Source of the DNA: Spirogloea muscicola
Lineage: Eukaryota > Streptophyta > Zygnematophyceae > Spirogloeales > Spirogloeaceae
Assembly (NCBI GenBank): GCA_009602725.1
Contig: WELB01000027.1
Location: forward strand, 126,764 to 137,044
Reading direction: 5' to 3'
DNA: 10,281 nt
The notes beneath the pieces were generated by a model. That model made no database searches. It had not been told where the DNA came from and saw nothing but the letters and a program-made list of their open reading frames with translations. The translations under genes were made by a program, and so were the position numbers. The number at the start of each line of letters is the position of its first letter. Position 1 is the first letter of the stretch. Below are positions 7,959-10,281 of the stretch, in pieces.

Positions 7959-8287
7959 GTTCGAGGCCGGCCTCCCGCATCATGTGGCGGTGTTGTTCCA
8001 ACTTGATAAGCTGACGCATGAAGCAGTGACTTCCGTAGACAAATTTAATCGAGCAAGCGCGTCAATCCTTCTCGATGTACCCGACAAAGAAGCGCCTGCT
8101 CTGACGTGAGGACCGTGACGCCCCGGGACCTTCTGTTGTGAAGCGTCTCAAGCTTCGGAACAGCAACAGTGGTAGGCCTCGGCAGCCGCCTCGGTCGGTG
8201 GTAGTACCCAAGGGGAAATCAAAGTTCGTCCCCAAGGAAGATCGAGCATGCTACCGGAGCTGCAACAAGGGGCATCGCATATGGTAG
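7768..8287 (+). pseudogene. Decayed LTR-retrotransposon gag with broken zinc knuckle
   Basis: The frame from 7768 to the TGA at 8107-8109 reads as a capsid-type retrotransposon gag: EYNTWDFFTRS, HAELNACNQLIAIRMV, DDLEDYVRRFHLLLMECG, then MDQVQRFEAGLPHHV. This is established family structure for plant and algal LTR elements, whose gag packages element RNA. After the stop, a shifted frame (8108-8284) carries the basic tail and a damaged CCHC knuckle, CYRSCNKGHRIW, followed by TAG (8285-8287). The second Cys sits one residue late (CX3C rather than CX2C) and the final Cys is lost. No protease, integrase or reverse transcriptase follows in the window, and no LTR pair was found. The element is a non-functional fragment, not a cellular gene. 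Confidence 0.8.
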
Positions 8288-8296
8288 CATGCTCGA
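8242..8296. repeat. 14-bp inverted repeat at the gag break
   Basis: TCGAGCATGCTACC (8242-8255) and its exact reverse complement GGTAGCATGCTCGA (8283-8296) flank 27 bp. The left arm is the start of the zinc knuckle; the right arm replaces what should be the rest of it. This looks like a snap-back or template-switch junction where gag similarity ends. Confidence 0.85.
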
Positions 8297-8798
8297 GCTT
8301 TGTCTGAGCTCAGCAAGACCACCTTAAACTACTCGTCAATGCTGTCAGTGGTACTCTATAACTGATCGTTAATAGGTGCCAATGTAAAGCATCAACTTGA
8401 CTACTCATCTGGACTACCACTACTTTGTAACTCACATTGCTACTTCTTGTAGCCGATGGTGCCCTTATCCCCTGTGCTCGTTGGAGTCACCCAAGCCCAT
8501 TGTGAAAATCCCGTTTGCCATTTGATGTGGATCGCTCATACCTCTCGGCTCTGCTTGCCGAATTTGTCCGAGGACCTTTTGACGTCTTCACCCCTATACA
8601 CACAATCAGGGGTTAGTACGTCCTTGTTGGTATTCGGACCTAGGAGGTTTCTGGGACAACCCACCTACAGAGTGAACGCCAGCGCACAAAGCGCATTCTT
8701 GCGCATGTATCACACCGGAAGTCTTACGCTGAGGCACGCCAGAAGACCTCTCCTGACGGTCTGGCTTAGTAGCTGTCCCCACATAGGGCCAGCCATAG
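8297..8798. other. Unassigned stretch after the gag relic
   Basis: No gene is supported. A short plus-strand frame near 8515-8610 reads RLPFDVDRSYLSALLAEF, which has protein-like composition, but it is bounded by stops on both sides and I cannot place it in a family. The rest could be retrotransposon debris or intergenic DNA. The longest frame (8456-8851, plus) crosses compositionally different segments and is not convincing. Confidence 0.4.
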
Positions 8799-8945
8799 CA
8801 CTTACAGAGAGCCGGCGAGGCCCGCGGCGACGAGCTGCGGCGCCGGGCTGAGCAGCAGACGGCAGCAGCAGAGCTGTGGCGGCGGCTGCGGCAGCAGGCA
8901 AGCAGGACGGTGTTTCTCTTTGGGCGTCACTGGACCGACTCATGA
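8799..8945 (+). other. Candidate isolated exon, Gln/Glu/Arg-rich helix
   Basis: After TAG at 8796-8798 an open frame runs to TGA at 8943-8945. It is GC-rich like the true first exons here. An acceptor-like CACTTACAG ends at 8807. Downstream the frame reads RAGEARGDELRRRAEQQ, then AAELWRRLRQQASRTV, a plausible amphipathic helix or coiled coil. No start codon or partner exon was found, and the fold-back elements begin about 110 bp further on. It may be a relic exon or a chance frame in GC-rich DNA. Confidence 0.25.
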
Positions 8946-9057
8946 GGCTGGCCTCGGCCTACTACTTGTAGGGTTCCATCTCTCAAGAGGAGCTCTGGAA
9001 GAAGTGAGCGGTGCTGAGAGTGGCCAGAACAACTGGCCCAAAAGAACAAAGCCATTT

Positions 9058-9243
9058 GGCATCTCTTTCTTTGGCTTTGGACATTGTCCATTCTTTTTGG
9101 GCTGGCTTTGCCAGCCCCTCTTCTCTATGGGCGAGCCCTTTCTTCTCATCGAGAGAAAGAGCTCGCCTATTGAGGATAGGGGCTGGAACAGCCAGCCCAG
9201 AAAAGAATGAGCAGAGTACAAGAAGCCCAAGAAGAAGGGGGCC
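9058..9243. mobile_element. Fold-back (MITE-like) palindromic element, copy 1
   Basis: The sequence folds on itself about position 9149. 9088-9148 and 9150-9210 are reverse complements at roughly 85%, and weaker pairing extends to about 9058 and 9243. Because of the palindrome, both strands translate to near-identical peptides (GWLCQPLFSMGEPF on plus, GWLFQPLSSIGELF on minus), which signals a repeat rather than a gene. A smaller perfect palindrome, GGGCTGGC-TTT-GCCAGCCC (9099-9117), sits inside the left arm, so the full fold would be branched. It encodes no transposase. Foldback or MITE-like origin is inferred from structure plus the second copy at 9375; no target-site duplication was identified. 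Confidence 0.7.
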
Positions 9244-9269
9244 AGGCGAAGCACTAAGGCGAAGCACTA
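9244..9269. repeat. 13-bp tandem duplication
   Basis: AGGCGAAGCACTA occurs twice head to tail (9244-9256, 9257-9269), directly beyond the right end of the first fold-back element. It could be replication slippage or a trace of insertion or excision. Confidence 0.9.
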
Positions 9270-9374
9270 AGAAAGAAGCACACAAGAAGAAACAAAGCAG
9301 CTACTAACTACTCAGTAACCCCTGCTAAGCAGTCGCAGGTCAGAGAGGCTATGTTCTTCTCATCCGGCCCTTTC

Positions 9375-9698
9375 GGCACCTCTTTCTTTGGCTTTGGGCA
9401 TTGTCCATTCATTTTGGGCTGGCTTGGAGGGTAGCCCCGAGAAGGAAGACGCTTCCACGAGAGGGCGCGACCAGCACGCAGGTGCAGCACGAGTGCCAGT
9501 GACCGCTGCAGCGATGCTGACAGGCCAATGCGATGCGAGCCACTTCTCCCGATCTCCCGATGATACAATGTATGAGCTTGCATTGGCCTCCCTTTGGCTT
9601 CCTGGGCTCGTGGGCTCAGGTATATCGGATGCGCCTCTCTGTATCCCTGCAGCGGTCCATGGCCCACGCTCGAGAGAAGAAGAAGAGCTCGCCCATTG
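9375..9698. mobile_element. Fold-back element, copy 2, split and rearranged
   Basis: 9375-9425 matches 9058-9108 at 48 of 51 positions, same orientation. The counterpart of the first copy's central CGAGAGAAAGAGCTCGCCTA (9150-9169) is found at about 9671-9698 with a short GAAGAA-type expansion. The roughly 245 bp between are absent from copy 1 and carry their own inverted repeats: GACCGCTGCAG (9501-9511) with 9647-9657, and GGCCAATGC (9523-9531) with 9580-9588. It looks like a related fold-back with a different palindromic core, or a copy with a nested insertion. The long minus-strand frame crossing it (9360-9899) is not credited as a gene. Confidence 0.6.
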
Positions 9699-9800
9699 TG
9701 CGTCTCTCCCTCTACATAGCAGAACGGCCTGATTGCTGAAAGAAATACAGATATGCAGAGTATCTACAAATGGTTTACAAATGATTATGTGCACAGGTAG

Positions 9801-9983
9801 ATGCTCTTTTGCACCGCAGATTGCAGCGAACGGATGTCTTTTGAGCGCCTTACACAGGACCTGAACATCACGGTGGCAACCTTGACCCGGATGCAACATG
9901 TCTGCGAGCTGGCCGTGCTCTCGCTGCGGGCTCTGGCTTTCGTCAGGGTGATAGCTTCCCGGCAGCTAGTCTGTCGGATCTGA
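9801..9983 (+). other. Small plus-strand frame, possible exon
   Basis: ATG at 9801 lies just after an acceptor-like TGTGCACAG (9788-9796). The frame reads SFERLTQDLNITVATL and LAVLSLRALAFVRVIASRQL, helical in character, ending at TGA 9981-9983. A donor-like AGG|GTGATA is at 9947. It could be an exon of the gene or element that continues at the right edge, but its phase does not match the best downstream acceptor (CCATAG, ending 10036). No family was recognised. Confidence 0.22.
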
Positions 9984-10281
9984 GGCTCCTCACTCGTACT
10001 TACTGAGTGATCCATCCTCCCCCTGTTTTACCATAGCATCCTCCGGCCCCTTTGTAGCTGGTTTGATGCGCGACGGCGGCTACCGTGCAGTCGTGGAAGT
10101 CAACGATATCATGCCTATCACCACGGACGCCCAGGGACATCATCATCGCCGCACACTTGACATTGTGGGCGTGCAACCTGGTGGAGGACCACGGGCCCTG
10201 GTCGACGTTGTTGTAACGGAGGCGTACAAGGGACCAGCATCCACACACATCGCTGGTCACGCAGTGGGCGTTGCAGAACAA
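9970..10281 (+). CDS. Partial frame, probable C-terminal nuclease-like region of a LINE-type reverse transcriptase protein
   Basis: Open from the TAG at 9967-9969 to the right edge. The convincing part starts near 10066: MRDGGYRAVVEVNDI, a His/Arg-rich turn ending HHHRRTLDIVGVQPGGG, then RALVDVVVTEAY. An Asp after an Arg pair, followed about a dozen residues later by a hydrophobic VDVVV strand, resembles the region beyond the reverse transcriptase in many green-algal retroelement proteins. There a PD-(D/E)XK-like fold is expected (RxDI...VDVxV). That is inference from pattern, not a database match. The reverse transcriptase core is absent, so it is 5'-truncated or begins at an exon whose acceptor is CCATAG (10036) or TTGTAG (10057). 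A host gene is the alternative. Confidence 0.4.

Noticed and set aside
8940-9285. Opposed 96-104 codon frames with near-identical peptides on the two strands
   Set aside because: A consequence of the fold-back palindrome, not two genes.
9360-9899. 179-codon minus-strand frame
   Set aside because: It runs through the second fold-back element and has no recognisable domain; the repeat explains its similarity to other frames.
1-10281. CRISPR array, tRNA, rRNA or bacterial operon features
   Set aside because: No regularly spaced repeats, tRNA-like folds or rRNA segments were seen, and the introns show a eukaryotic nuclear genome.

Overview
The window is nuclear DNA from a eukaryote of the green lineage, most likely a chlorophyte alga. 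Three things point there. Coding exons are interrupted by GT-AG introns of about 120-370 bp. Two spliced genes read clearly as plant/green-algal families: a PH1-type pleckstrin-homology protein and multiprotein bridging factor 1. UGUAA motifs, the usual green-algal poly(A) signal, lie shortly after the PH1 and MBF1 stop codons. First exons and promoters are very GC-rich, with long GCC/GGC runs, while introns and intergenic DNA are near-balanced. The species cannot be named from sequence alone.

Layout. About 1-1513 (+) is a four-exon PH1-like gene whose start codon is unresolved or off the left edge. 1514-2600 is an intergenic stretch between convergent genes, with a perfect 15-bp hairpin and a short direct repeat. 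2601-3785 (-) is MBF1, four exons giving a complete 139-residue protein. 3786-4514 is a GC-rich divergent promoter. 4515-6615 (+) is a SAP-domain gene with a small N-terminal SAP module and a large Arg/Ser/Ala-rich 3' exon. That exon is over 300 codons long with no internal methionine codon, so it must be spliced to something upstream. 6616-7060 is 3' flank.

From about 7060 the character changes to repeat-derived DNA. There is a GC-rich palindrome containing the only ambiguous base (7303). Next to it lies a decayed retrotransposon gag gene with several inverted copies of part of itself, forming nested potential hairpins (7457-7958), then a broken zinc knuckle. After a poorly explained stretch come two related fold-back elements (about 9058-9243 and 9375-9698). 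A partial open frame running off the right edge resembles the C-terminal nuclease-like part of algal LINE-type reverse transcriptases.

The three host genes have no evident shared pathway: endomembrane lipid binding (PH1), transcriptional coactivation (MBF1) and probable nucleic-acid or chromatin binding (SAP). MBF1 and the SAP gene share a promoter region. The most unusual content is the inverted-duplication cluster around the gag relic and the fold-back family, one fragment of which also lies in the leader of the SAP gene.
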